A DNA stretch of 64,000 bases from Fomitopsis serialis. Taxonomy: Eukaryota > Basidiomycota > Agaricomycetes > Polyporales > Fomitopsidaceae. Position numbers and translations under genes: made by a program. The DNA lies in assembly GCF_022376445.1 (NCBI RefSeq), contig NW_025955107.1, forward strand, positions 1 to 64,000, read 5' to 3'. How positions within the stretch are numbered: position 1 is the stretch's first letter; each line of letters begins with the position of its first letter. The notes under the pieces are model-generated. The model saw only the letters and a list, made by a program, of their open reading frames with translations. It did no database searches and had not been told where the DNA came from. Below, piece after piece: positions 32,997 through 42,703 of the stretch.

Positions 32997-34935
32997 TCAT
33001 CGTGTGCCGTGGGGACCCCGTTGGACTTGGGTTCCAGCAATTCTGTAGCGATTGGCAATCAGCCACGGCGAAAAGTGACATACAATGCATCCGAGGAGAC
33101 ACTCGCCTTTGAATGTTTGAAGACGATCTTCATGACAAGGGATCACATTGTTGATAGGGACGAATGCCGGTCTGGCTGCGTCCAATGCATCCCTTGCGGC
33201 TATGTAGATCTCTCGACGCTCTTCGTCGGAAAGTAGGGAAGCTCCATGAGCTTGCGTGATCATGTCATAGGCAGTCGCTACGGCGACCATCGCCAGATGC
33301 ATACGATTTGCTAATATATCCCAGTCCTCCCCGGAGCCATGCGTGCGAAGCTCGTCGAGGCAGGGCGCGATCAACCCGGATTTGACTTTTCTCAATTCAT
33401 CGGTGCCCAGCGAGCGCGGGATGCTGCCTGCAACTATGAATTCGACTGCAGAGGCCGCTATAAGATGATGGCCCCCGATAAGTCGCATTTTCCCCGCCCG
33501 GGACCGATGCAAGAATTGGAGGCAGCAGCGAACTAGACAGATCACAGCTGTAGGAGAGGATTAGATGGGAGATGCGGCAGTAGACATGCACGCTGGACTC
33601 ACTGTTCAATGGGGCAAGCACTTTGGTAGACAACGATGCCGTGTTGATGTATCCAATGATCTCCGCCGGGCGCTCAACAACCACTCGCAACAGCAGATCT
33701 GGACTGGTAGAGAATGCCTTGTCACATAAGGCCCGAAAACGACTGTTCATCTGGGACATCCAAGGTGAATAGTAGTTGACCTCTGGTCCATTGGCGACGA
33801 TGAATGACAGCATCACTATGATTGCCGACACCATCGACTTCCTGTATATGTCCAAGTCAGTATGTGGGCTGGGTTGAGCTCCCATATACTCGGATAGTTC
33901 GGCAAACAGTATGTCCCAAATCATCATGTCACGCCTGCCTTCATACTAATTGTTAGTAGCGGCCAGTACCCGGTTACCGAAGGTACTCACTGGTCCGTTC
34001 CGATTCCTGTAACCACTCTTGGAACGAGGTGATTGCCGCCCTCGTGAATGCGTCAAGCGGCGTCGATATCATGCATGTACTCCGATAGATATTAAACATC
34101 ATGTTCGAAATTGACAAGTCTGACTTCAGACCAGGCGTAAATTCCGAACGACTCTAATCCCCGTTAGCGCAGCGTCGACGGACTTGACGAAGACTACTTA
34201 CGTCTGGCTCCTGATGAGGGTGCTCCGAATCACGAACTGTCAGTGTCGTCTTGAGTAAGCTCACGGCAACGCCGCTGATGGCCCGCATTGAATCTTCACT
34301 TGCTGCATCCGCAATAAATTCGTAAGTCGCGCAGGCTGCTGAACCCTCAGGGTCGTATCCGTCATGTTCCAGGGTGCTACCAAGGACCCGGACGGCGTTC
34401 GGTCTGCTGTCCAGGAAGGCCTCGAAAAGGTCTTGTTCTTGGTGTGCGTATATGCTAGAGGGGTCTGCGAGGAAAGGTCCCCACTGGTAAGCGACTGCCA
34501 CATTTGGTCTCTGTCGGCCCAGCTCTTTGGACGGCGCGGATGCACCCATATGACAGTGCTCCATGTGGGAAGAAGTCGCCACAGCCAGATGACTGCTTGC
34601 TGGCATCTGCTGGCACATCTGCGAGGCCACGAGAGAACTTCCCGAGGCATGCTGGCCCAATGAGACCGCCAACCCTGGCACGGGCGAAAGGTTCAATCCA
34701 GTCAATCAGCAGCGCCGTGATACTGGAGACAGGCTGTCCTGAGTCAGGCATGACATGTGTTAGATAGGATGATGCTACAGATTTTGGGCGGCTTCGACAT
34801 GTACCTTGGTCCGAACGCCTTGTTGATACACTGATACTTGCCACACAACATAAACAGTACTAGGTATACATCTAATCTGGACAACTGCCACGCGGGGGGA
34901 ACATACAGAGCGACAAAGAGGAAAGAATGCGACAT
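32997..34935 (-). CDS. Hypothetical protein, mostly helical, multi-exon
   Basis: I do not recognise this protein. Coding character is clear in successive minus-strand blocks: 34935-34799 (MSHSFLFVALYVPPAWQL, then DVYLVLFMLCGKYQC), about 34745-34500 (ITALLIDWIEPFARARVGGL), 34450-34199 (YAHQEQDLFEAFLDSRPNAV, then YEFIADAASEDSMRAISGVA), about 34152-33990 (ISNMMFNIYRSTCMISTPLD, then AAITSFQEWLQESER), about 33943-33597 (MMIWDILFAELSEYMG, then YYSPWMSQMNSRFRALCDKA) and 33543-32997 (MRLIGGHHLIAASAVEFIVA, then LDELRTHGSGEDWDILANRM). I could not make every junction phase agree: the first exon pair does not join in frame, and the start lies only 32 nt after the kinase-like stop. Exact start, exon ends and integrity are uncertain. 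The interior is rich in amphipathic helices, compatible with an armadillo-like or all-helical fold (inference). Confidence 0.5.
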
Positions 34936-34967
34936 CACAGCCAAAGTCAACGATGGGAAGATGTCAG

Positions 34968-36140
34968 TCAGACCAGCGTGGAGACGTCCGAGCGTACATC
35001 CGCAGCAAACTTTGACAGCCGGCCCACCCACTGGGCGTAATCGATGGGATCCCCCGGCTGCAGACTCCTAGCATAGTCCACCATATCCAGCAGCTCCTCT
35101 TCGACCTCGCGTTTCGTGCGAAGGTCTCGAAGGCGGCTCGCCCTGGTAGCCAAGAAGGTGTCCCTGTCCTCGGAGGGAGGGTAATAGGCGTCGTAGCTAT
35201 CTTCGTGCCACGGCGGGGCTGCCAGGAGTCGAAAGGCGATGAGCGAATATGCCAACGACTCGAAATCGTCGGCAGCACAGTACGCTAGGGGAAACGAAGC
35301 GGTCAGCGCCTAGGAAAGAACCCCTACGATGACACTTACGCTCATCTCGAACAGCTCTGTCAGATTGATAAGTCCATGTTGCCGCTTGTCTTTGGAGGGG
35401 AAGCAGCGGATGCCACCCTTGCATTCGCGCCCATTCGAAATCGATGAAAGTCGGGTATACCTCCTCGGTGTCTTGACACAGGGCGGACAGGAGTTCCTGC
35501 AGGTTGTGACACAGCGGAAACCCGATGTTCCCGGGATGAATGTCGCAATGTAATACTCTTGAGGCGTGCATGTACTTCATCGTCGTGATCTGGGGAAAGC
35601 TTTTAGTAGGCTGGTCCAGACGGGATAGTGCCTTACCAGTCGCACAGCTGCCCAGGCAGTCAGGGAAAAAGGGAGCTGCTGTTGCTTCACGGATGGTACT
35701 GGGGAAAGGAAGTTCAGACATGTGCTCGGCAGATATGCAAACGACCCACCTTTATCCGTGAATAACTCTTCAAATACACCGACATAACGCAGCACCAAGC
35801 CGTGTTCCGTAGAATCCGGTCCATAGTCCAATAGTCGTTCGCAGATCTCAGGGCTTCTGCCCAGCCGTTGCAAGCGGCTGTAAACAACCCACTCCCACTG
35901 GATGCTTTGCCAAGGTCCTCTTTTGAAGACCATCTGACCGTCTTCAGAAGGGGCGCGTGGTATGGCCATAAGCAGCGTTCAGCAAGATGTGCTGAACATG
36001 AGCTCACCGGCGATTGGCTCGATGACGTTGACGACGCATAGGGCGTCGTCGCAGTGGTTCTGGCTACCAATCCTGATGCTCCAGGGAGTGTCCTTAAAAC
36101 GGACATCTAAGTAGGAGTCAACCCGTACGTTGCTCAACAT
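34968..36140 (-). CDS. Protein-kinase-like protein (FunK1-like)
   Basis: Exons (minus): 36140-36008, 35941-35750, 35698-35637, 35589-35340 and 35284-34968. They sum to 954 nt, 317 residues, with consistent phases; introns are 47-66 nt. Kinase landmarks: a VAIK-like lysine in GQMVFKRG (about residue 53) without a clear glycine-rich loop, a helix-C glutamate candidate in WEWVVYSRL, the catalytic loop HCDIHPGN (HxDxxxxN, about residue 140), FIDFEWAR in place of DFG, and a DDFESLAYSLIAF segment after the activation loop that is typical of fungal FunK1-like and choline-kinase-like proteins. A charged helical tail follows (REVEEELLDMVDYA). The fold is complete but short in the N-lobe. DFE instead of DFG and the missing Gly loop leave catalytic activity open; the catalytic Asp and Asn are present. 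Regulation and substrate are unknown. Confidence 0.8.
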
Positions 36141-36490
36141 GTCAAAGGACAGCGTAGTTCTTAGAGAACGAGTGCAGTTGGTGGGGGGCGGAGGCAGGAT
36201 ATGGTCAGCCTACGCAGGGGGCGGCGTTACATAACAAGCTGTCACCTGTGAGCGGTACAACTAGAGATAGGCTCGTGACCAGTGTTTCCTTTAGATCACG
36301 TGCGCAGTCTCGACTCTTCGTGTGAACTTCAGAAGTTAGAACACACACCGGGGACGACTTGTGGATGTCGGAGACCGAACAGGCTGAAAAAAAAATGGGT
36401 GTGATGATCACCTTTTTGAAGCATCTTCGCAGTCCGAACTTCATTGCCGTAAGCAATTTTTTTGCAAGACATGTTTTATGTAGTGTTAGT

Positions 36491-36582
36491 AGTCTCGAAC
36501 CCGCCTACGGACACCCTAATAGGGAACCCGTGAGACGGGTTCGAATCCTATTAGGGTGTCCGTGAGAGGCGGGTTCGAGACT
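36491..36582. repeat. Nested perfect inverted repeat (palindromic element)
   Basis: Three nested perfect arms: 36491-36505 pairs with 36568-36582 (AGTCTCGAACCCGCC), 36508-36523 pairs with 36547-36562 (CGGACACCCTAATAGG), and 36525-36531 pairs with 36535-36541 (AACCCGT). The right half of the inner loop reads GGTTCGAATCC (36538-36548), identical to the Pol III B-box consensus; GGTTCGAGACT occurs again in the outer arm on both strands. A transcript of either strand would fold into one long hairpin of 38 base pairs with small interruptions. Confidence 0.9.
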
Positions 36583-36816
36583 AGTCGCTGCAAGCTCATG
36601 ACAGTGACCTGTTGTGGTCGCCGTGGAGGCTTTGGCCGCTGAAGTTCCCTCATCTTCAGATGGTATCTCGATGACTTCTGCGGAAAGCGAGGCAGGTGCC
36701 AGTGTGCGGAGCTTCTGCTTGGACCGCACTTGTCGTGGTTTGGAAAGATTGAATGGCCGTTCGTCGTCCGAGATGATGATGACAGTGTCATCGACGTTTG
36801 GTGCTGCGATGGGCAT
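36505..36816 (-). pseudogene. SUMO-interacting-motif protein, truncated by the palindrome
   Basis: Starts at ATG 36816. The 103-residue frame has two textbook hydrophobic-acidic SUMO-interacting motifs: TVIIISDDE near residue 11 and EVIEIPSEDEG near residue 47, separated by a basic segment (KPRQVRSKQKLR). That spacing is common in SUMO-targeted ubiquitin ligases and DNA-repair scaffolds (family knowledge), but no RING or other domain is present. The last about 25 codons run through the nested palindrome (from 36582 down), so the natural C-terminus has been replaced. It may be the first exon of a broken gene. Confidence 0.5.
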
Positions 36817-36950
36817 GTGGTGTCTGCGCAGGCGCCTTCGAGTAGCAGGCGTTTTTTGTGAGAGGAGGAGGGCTTGTTCAACAACGGGGCGAGGAGGGGA
36901 GCACGAGCACGGAGCACGAGGTAATTAACGCTCAGCGCTCAAATTTTCAA

Positions 36951-37530
36951 AGCTTCAAGATCGACTTCCCGGCTCGCCGGTCATGGTCCTGATCCTGATT
37001 AACGACGATACCATCATGATTCATGACCCTGTCTGTCGACCATGTCCTGCCTTCGAACAGCTCGGATAGCTGGGACTTGGCCGAAATCTTCTCGTACGCC
37101 GTCGCTTGCGGTATCTATCTCACTGCATCCACGATTGCGCTCGTCGCATTGCCATCATCTCGCAGGCCCTCATCTTCGCCACACATGCATGGGTTCTTCA
37201 AGGAGAGGCCGTCTGTTGCGCTGTTTGCGGCGTTCTGCGCTGCGCAGCTCGTGACGACGATCATCACTGCGTACGTCGACTGGGGCTTCACGCACCCACG
37301 GAATCTCTAGTAGTTGGGTCAACATCGCTTATGTCAGGGTATGTTTTTGATAACCTTATCATGGCCCTCGACACCTACTAAGCTATGCATCTGCAGGACA
37401 ATGTCTGGTTCATCTCTGACGACTGGATCAAGTTCGCGATGAAGGCTACCATTATTCCATGATCGAGAGTCTTCGCAACCGCAGCGCCGCAATGCGTAGG
37501 CTGCCATCGCCCAGTCCGCACCCGGCCCAG
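36951..37530 (+). pseudogene. PMA1: Plasma-membrane H+-ATPase, C-terminal fragment
   Basis: Related to the last membrane segments of the fungal P-type proton pump, which exports H+ at the plasma membrane. Recognisable pieces, in changing frames: FKIDFP, then VMVLILINDDTIM, TLSVDHVLPSNSSDSWDLAE, IFSYAVACGIYLTASTIALV, HGFFKERPSVALFAAFCAAQ, TTIITAYVDWGF, and (about 37400-37462) WFISDDWIKFAMKATII. The last corresponds to the WFLPLDWIKFAMKATVIK-type end of the transmembrane domain. There are at least three frame changes and an internal stop after the VDWGF segment. The catalytic domains are absent here but are found, also broken, at 60.9-62.3 kb. Confidence 0.85.
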
Positions 37531-37576
37531 TCCCGAGCCGCGACTGCCATCCACAAGACCCTTTACTAAATGGAAT

Positions 37577-37607
37577 CCCCTCCTCCTCCTCCTCCTCCTC
37601 CTCCAAC
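37577..37607. repeat. (CTC)n microsatellite
   Basis: About ten CTC/CCT units follow the flank ACTAAATGGAATCCC. The same flank with one mismatch (ACTAAATGGAATACC) precedes a second (CTC)n tract at 43288-43310. Confidence 0.85.
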
Positions 37608-39590
37608 CGTGTGTCGCTCATCCGCGGCGTGGGACACGAGGAAGAGTCATTTGGCTACCACCTCATCTGACAATTGTCTGACGCGCAGGTACGTCGTTAA
37701 CCGGAACCCTGGTAGATTTCCGCATTCATCCCGCTTAGAACTCATGTGTTCGGATTCCGCAAAGTCGTCCTCACTGCGCTTGGCCGGATCGGTTGGTTAT
37801 TTAGGTGCGCCTTCAGTGATCATGCTCCCCAACAATGCGCTGATCGGTCGCCCAGCATTTCGTCGGTGTGCCATTCCGTAGGTAACCTTTCGTATATCAG
37901 GAGCCTTTCTTTAAAATTTTGAGACCTGTTGCAGACAACCTGCCTGAGATGTTGCCGTGGTGGCGGATGCGATCAAATACGCGCTCGGGGACTACTAAGT
38001 ACTCTAGTAGACTCTGGCGGAGCTTCATCATTATGCAGCGCAAGTTTATCGAGAGCACGGGCAACGTCGTGTTCTGCAAGGACATGCGCGACGAGGTCGT
38101 GCGGGAGTACTCCTCTGCGTCGCCCGTCGTGCATACACCCGTCCCACCAAGGAAGTGGGTGCTGCTGATCGCATCATGAAGTTGGCAGCCAAGGCTGAAT
38201 ATGAATGCGGACCACAGCATTCACCTCCAGGGACTCGCTTCCCCGCGTCTGCCGGTGGTCGCCACGTGCGGCCAAAGACGTTGATATTACCTCGGTGAGC
38301 ATCCAACATAGATTGCACTCCCTTCCCCTGCCACTCACTTCCTCGATCTAGGTCCCACACCCCCTCGCTTGTTTCGTGTGCTCTCCCCGCCGCTCAACGT
38401 CATGCATCTGTGGATTGCTGCCTCACGCGCCCCTGGTGAGTCTCGCCCCACTCCCTATCACACCCTCTCGTTCTGCCTCTAGGCATGGCGGCAGCGATGA
38501 CAATGCCACCCTTCGCCTCCCCGTTGATTATGGCCTGCATCTTGAACATTATGTCGCGCTATTATAGCCCCGGTTGATCTGCGCCACCCGTTTTTCTCAG
38601 CCGCTTTTGGTGTAAGCATTACTCTTCGTTCTCGGGAGTGACGTACTGTCTAGTGACGTCGGTGGCACAGGTTTGTCCCGGGCTGTATGTCTCGGCAACC
38701 ATCTTTTGCGACACTGCCGTTTCCGGTTCCAGACGCGCTGGGCAAAATTCGCCCACTCGGTGGTCATCCGCATATAGAGCCAGCACTATACAGGCTATCT
38801 CGATCAGCCCTACGCGAAGAACGCTTCGTTCCTCGCGTCTATGTAAACCAGGAGGACAGCGCTAGCGCTAGGCAAGATCACGCACACCCACGCGCGCGAA
38901 TGCTCAGAGGGCCCTCGTTAAAACAAGCAACTCCTCAAGCTCAATACAACTTGTCCAAACATACGGAGATCTCGAGAGGACAGCAGGACGGTGGACTGAG
39001 GTGAGGCAACTGTATTTTCATTAGAACGCTCGAACGAGCCGGCGAATGTGCATCGGACGTGAGGGACTCGCTCTCGCCATAGATGATCGTTCCGCAGTTT
39101 CAAGCCAGTTGTATTCCACTTGCATATAGCGGCCTCAACAGGCCTCAGTCTCCCGTTTCAAGCTACGATAGTTTTTCTCTCCCTAGTCTCTCTCAGGCTC
39201 TCCCGCGCACTCCAGATCGTCAAGCTTGCCCGTCGCTGCATTGCTAGTCTGCCATTTCTCTCATCCTCCGTGACATGACCGTGGTCGCGATACATCATCA
39301 GCACTAGCCGTGTCTCGCGTCTGGATGCACCCTTCAAGCTTTAAAGCTTTAAAGCTTTACGCTCGAGTCACCGTACTACGTCTGCGCGGACCTTAAGGGG
39401 GGATTCCCAGTCTCGCGCAAGTCCGGGCCAGCGCTTCACGCTCTTCAATTTGTGTGCACTTTGCAGCTCGTTTCAACGCCGTACTTGCGGTGATTTCCTC
39501 CCTTGTCCGTTTATTAAGACCTGCTGCAACATCGGGATGATGGTTCTTGACACCACGATCGGGGCGTGAAGGTCATCAGGTGCGCGGTCT
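37608..39590. other. Intergenic and decayed sequence
   Basis: I recognise no gene. 37919-38179 (plus) is open and has a helical look but no domain. 39335-39360 has a short tandem TTTAAAGC repeat. Open frames at 39592-40042 (minus) are Ser/Gly/Gln-rich with a repeated SSNRG unit and overlap the 5' flank of the Plavaka fragment. Confidence 0.4.
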
Positions 39591-40089
39591 TCTACTTATG
39601 CATGAACGTTATCAGGATGCTCGCATACGCAAAGCAAATGCGATGTATCTGGGTCTGCAGCTGGTGCTGATGCTTCAACATCAATTTCAGGATGACCTTG
39701 GTCAACGATGCTGGGCGTGCCACTTGCAATGACATCGTCTGCGCTGTTCTGATGGCCACTACCCTCGCTGGTACTTGAACCACGATTGCTGCTGGTACGC
39801 AAACCGCGATTGCTGCTGGTGCCACGGCCTCCCCCCGTACGTCCCTCCTCCACGCCCACGGTTGCTTGGGCGGCCAGACATTGAGGAAGACAATCGGAAG
39901 ATACAGAGGGACTTGGCGAAGTATGCTGTAACGCAGGACTGAGTTGGAGAGAATCAGACGAGCCTTGTTCTGGGACTTGGGCTGACGTGTCACAACGTCT
40001 GGCCGCGGATTCCCAGCCTCGGCTATTGTAATCACAGATCAAAATACTGCACTTCGTCTTTTACTCTCATAGCCTACGAAATCGTTCCG

Positions 40090-40445
40090 TCACGCCCTGT
40101 GTGTGCAGCAAACACTGCTCATCCACTTCATCGTCCACATTGGTGTTCCACCTGCTCACGATCATTCCCCACTAGACACGCTTTCTGCACACATGCGCGC
40201 AATCACAAAGTCCCGCAGGTTCGACTTGGGAACCCGAGGCTCTATTACCACCCACATATCGACGGTAAGTCAACTTGTGCTGTCACAGCAGCGGCATATG
40301 TATTGACTCGCTTGAAGGCCGACCTTGCAGCAGATTTGGTGAATCTCTAGTCCCCGGCTCGCCTCCACCACGCGAACCTCTCGATGGATTCATGCCTTTC
40401 GATGACCGCCCATCGTTTGAGTTCGCAGAACTGGTCTTCGGGAAG
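40090..40445 (+). mobile_element. Plavaka-type transposon, N-terminal coding fragment
   Basis: Encodes the N-terminal region typical of Plavaka (CMC-superfamily) DNA transposons of mushrooms. A C2H2 zinc finger (WCSTCSRSFPTRHAFCTHAR then NH: CX2C-X12-HX3H) is followed by LYYHPHIDG. A 53 nt intron (40265-40317, GTAAGT..TTGAAG) joins it in frame to RPCSRFGESLVPGSPPP and FMPFDDRPSFEFAELVFGKM. These are the YHPHIDG, PPP and PF..RPSFEFA blocks that precede the transposase core in the family. The match stops at about 40445, right at the 3' end of the next gene on the other strand; no transposase core follows. No ATG is seen upstream in frame, and an acceptor-like GTGTGCAG at 40100-40107 suggests a missing 5' exon. 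Confidence 0.75.
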
Positions 40446-40468
40446 ATGCTGTGCCCAACCACGCGAGC

Positions 40469-40969
40469 TCACGACGCCTTCGTGATCAGCTCCTGCATGA
40501 TCTTCACTGCTCTCTTAAACTTTGTTTGCCTTGTCCTCCGCTGCACCGTGCTTGTCCCAGTCCCACATCCAGCGGGCCCGCCGTTCATCCACATAAGGTC
40601 GTCGCTCCCGAAAGCGATGCTCGTGTCCAGCCCGTAAATGACCTCGCTCCCCGGCGGCTGCTCCGTCGGGATCGATTTGAGGATATCGTACAGCTCGCCG
40701 ACGAGCGTCGTCGCCCCTGTGCTGACAGCGTCTTGCGCTCCTCGTCGCCCAGGGAGGGTGTCCCGTCGGGACGCACGGCGGCGGTGATGTTCCAGCTGGG
40801 CTGCGAGGGTGTTCTGGTGATCGTGTAGATCGCGCTCGGGGTGGGAGGGGCGATGCCTCCGGTGATCCCTATAGGTAGCGTAGATGTGTGAGTCGATGTC
40901 TGCTCGTATGATCAAGACAAGCTGTGGCTGACCGTGTTGCAGGCGGAGCGAGAACTCGGTCGGGGCCAT
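40469..40969 (-). CDS. Conserved fungal hypothetical protein with compensating frameshifts
   Basis: Open for 166 codons from ATG 40969 (MAPTEFSLRLQHGQPQLVLI) to TGA at 40469. The start and the last about 85 residues (LVGELYDILKSIPTEQPPGS, GLDTSIAFGSDDLMW, KFKRAVKIMQELITKA) look like a mushroom-specific family without assigned function. Between about 40866 and 40690 the family-like sequence lies in another frame: ITGGIAPPTPSAIYTITRTP, then PSWNITAAVRPDGTPSLGDE. So one indel near 40866 and an opposite one near 40690 make the current frame read about 55 nonhomologous residues (Arg/His-rich) between two conserved ends without hitting a stop. Alternatively two base errors. No membrane segment or signal peptide. 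Its 3' end almost touches the Plavaka fragment. Confidence 0.65.
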   Translation of the reverse strand: MAPTEFSLRLQHGQPQLVLIIRADIDSHIYATYRDHRRHRPSHPERDLHDHQNTLAAQLEHHRRRASRRDTLPGRRGAQDAVSTGATTLVGELYDILKSIPTEQPPGSEVIYGLDTSIAFGSDDLMWMNGGPAGCGTGTSTVQRRTRQTKFKRAVKIMQELITKAS

Positions 40970-41864
40970 GGTGATTTCGTCGGGACACTGGGCGTGTAGG
41001 GACTACGAACGGAGGGTTGACTGTGGGTATGGGTGAAGGCGCGATTGGTACGGTGCGATCGTTATCCGCAGCTTATAATGCGCGTTGTGAGCCTCCGGAT
41101 ACGTGCCACTCGGCCAGACGCGCTCATGCGCGGTTGTGGCGGAAGCGCCACTGCGCTCCTGATTGGGCTTGTCACGTCATTACTAGGCACGCTAGCTCGA
41201 GGCCAAGTGCTCAAACCAGCGTAACTTACCAGTAACAGTAAGTACTCGACCATAATAAATTTGAAGGTGTATGTGGGGGATAGTACTGACCTTGAAGTTG
41301 TCGTATGTGGGTAGCCGTGTGAAGACTGGCTGGCCCGCCGTCACGGTGGCACTGACCTGCCAAGTATTGAAGCAAGGTACGTACTAGACCTAGTGAAGCA
41401 TCTACTCAAGTTGTCAGGGAGCGGTCACAGCTAAAATTGCTGTACGACACCGTGTAAATTGACTCCTCTCACGTCTGTAGAGCTCTTCGGTAACCCTCGA
41501 TTAAGGCGCTCGTCACGTCTGTATTTTGAGCCAACGAAAACCAAACTCAATGACCGGTATGTCTGAGGATTGGGCCAGGGTCGCCAGAAGAGCTAAGAGG
41601 TGAGTCGGTATGCGGCTTCTGCTTTAGTATTGCCATGATTACGGTCACCTACCCCCTACGACACAGTAGAGCGGCGGTACAATGAGACTACCGCATTTGG
41701 TCTACCGCCGACTTACGTCGGCGCAACCTGACCTCACTGCAGACGAGTGCGAGATGGGGTCGCACGAAAGCTGTGTACATTACTTCGCCCTTCTCGAACA
41801 CGTACTAGGAGCTACAATTACACAGTCAAATTTGAACGTCGCCCCAACACCAGATACAAGACCT
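40970..41864. other. Intergenic stretch
   Basis: Upstream region of the conserved hypothetical gene and 3' flank of the glutathione transferase gene. No gene is supported. Confidence 0.5.
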
Positions 41865-42703
41865 TCAGCAGCTCGTGTCGGCCCACTTGTCGAAGAAAGC
41901 CAAGTAACGCCTCCAGCGGCCTCCGTCAAAGCTCTCAATGCGCTTCCAATCCTCACTTCCCAGCATGATGCGCAACCAGATCAACACCCCAGCGACATAC
42001 GTGTCGGCATGGGTGACCTTGCCGTCGTCGCCGCCAGGGCCCCCGCCGCTCAGCAACAGCCTTCCATCGCCAGCCGCGACAAACCACGACGCAACGACGC
42101 TGAACGCCTTCTCCGCGACCACCCACTGCTCCGCGCGCTTCTCGGACCCGGGCGGGCTGAGCTCCAGCTTGCACCCCAGCGACTTCTCGCGCGTCTCGAA
42201 GAAGTACTCCGCGCTCCGCGGGCTCAGCACCGTCGCGATGGCGTGCAGCATCAGCGGCATGAGCTTCTGGTGCAGCTCCGTGGCGAACGCCTGCACGAAG
42301 CCCGCCTGGAGGGCGCGCGTGTCCGCGGGGAGGAGCGCGGGCGTGGCGGGGTAGGTCTCGTCGAGGTAGCGCGCGATCCTGGCGGACTCCGTGACCGCGG
42401 TGCGCGTGCGCGGGTCGTAGATCACGGGGAGCGTGTACGGCCACGGCGCGACGGACGGCGGGTTCGGCTCGACTCCGAGGGCGGTGAGGACGGACGCGAT
42501 GTCCGGGTACTCGACGAATTGCGTGCGGTACGGGAGGCCCTTGTAGTTGAGGGCGAACCTGGGTTGTGGAGGTCTAAGTGAGTAAACGCAGTTAAACGGG
42601 AAGATGCGCACCTCGTCTTCCAGCTGTTGGGCGACCAGGCGGTGCCGGGCACGGTCCCGGGGATGTCGTAAAAGATGATACGGTCGGTGTCGGGAAGCGT
42701 CAT
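41865..42703 (-). CDS. Glutathione S-transferase
   Basis: Conjugates glutathione to electrophiles, or cleaves ether or disulfide substrates; cytosolic. Exons (minus) are 42703-42612 and 42558-41865, 261 residues, intron 53 nt (GTGCGC..CCCAG). The N-terminal thioredoxin-like domain starts MTLPDTDRIIFYDIPGTVPG and carries AWSPNSWKTR, where the Ser near the start of helix 1 is the usual catalytic position of this fungal class. The intron splices KTR to FALNYKGLPYRTQFVEYPDI. The cis-Pro/GSH-binding segment is YTLPVIYDP and the gamma-Glu-binding motif is ESARIARYLDETYP. The C-terminal helical domain follows (LQAGFVQAFATELHQKLMPL to RWRRYLAFFDKWAD). The overall look is of the etherase-like/GSTFuA group common in wood-decay fungi; the subclass is an inference. 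Length and frame are intact. Confidence 0.9.

Noticed and set aside
36509..36561. tRNA gene (acceptor-like GGACACC..GGTGTCC plus T-arm motif)
   Set aside because: Only 53 nt, no D-arm or anticodon arm, and the sequence is a continuous perfect hairpin.
37023..37310. Seven-transmembrane receptor-like protein
   Set aside because: The sequence TLSVDHVLPSNSSDSWDLAE and what follows match the H+-ATPase C-terminal membrane domain, which explains it better.
42044..42581. Long Arg/Glu-rich plus-strand frame and a second minus-strand frame over the glutathione transferase
   Set aside because: Shadows of the GC-rich GST coding exon; repetitive Arg/Ala/Gly composition and no splice logic.
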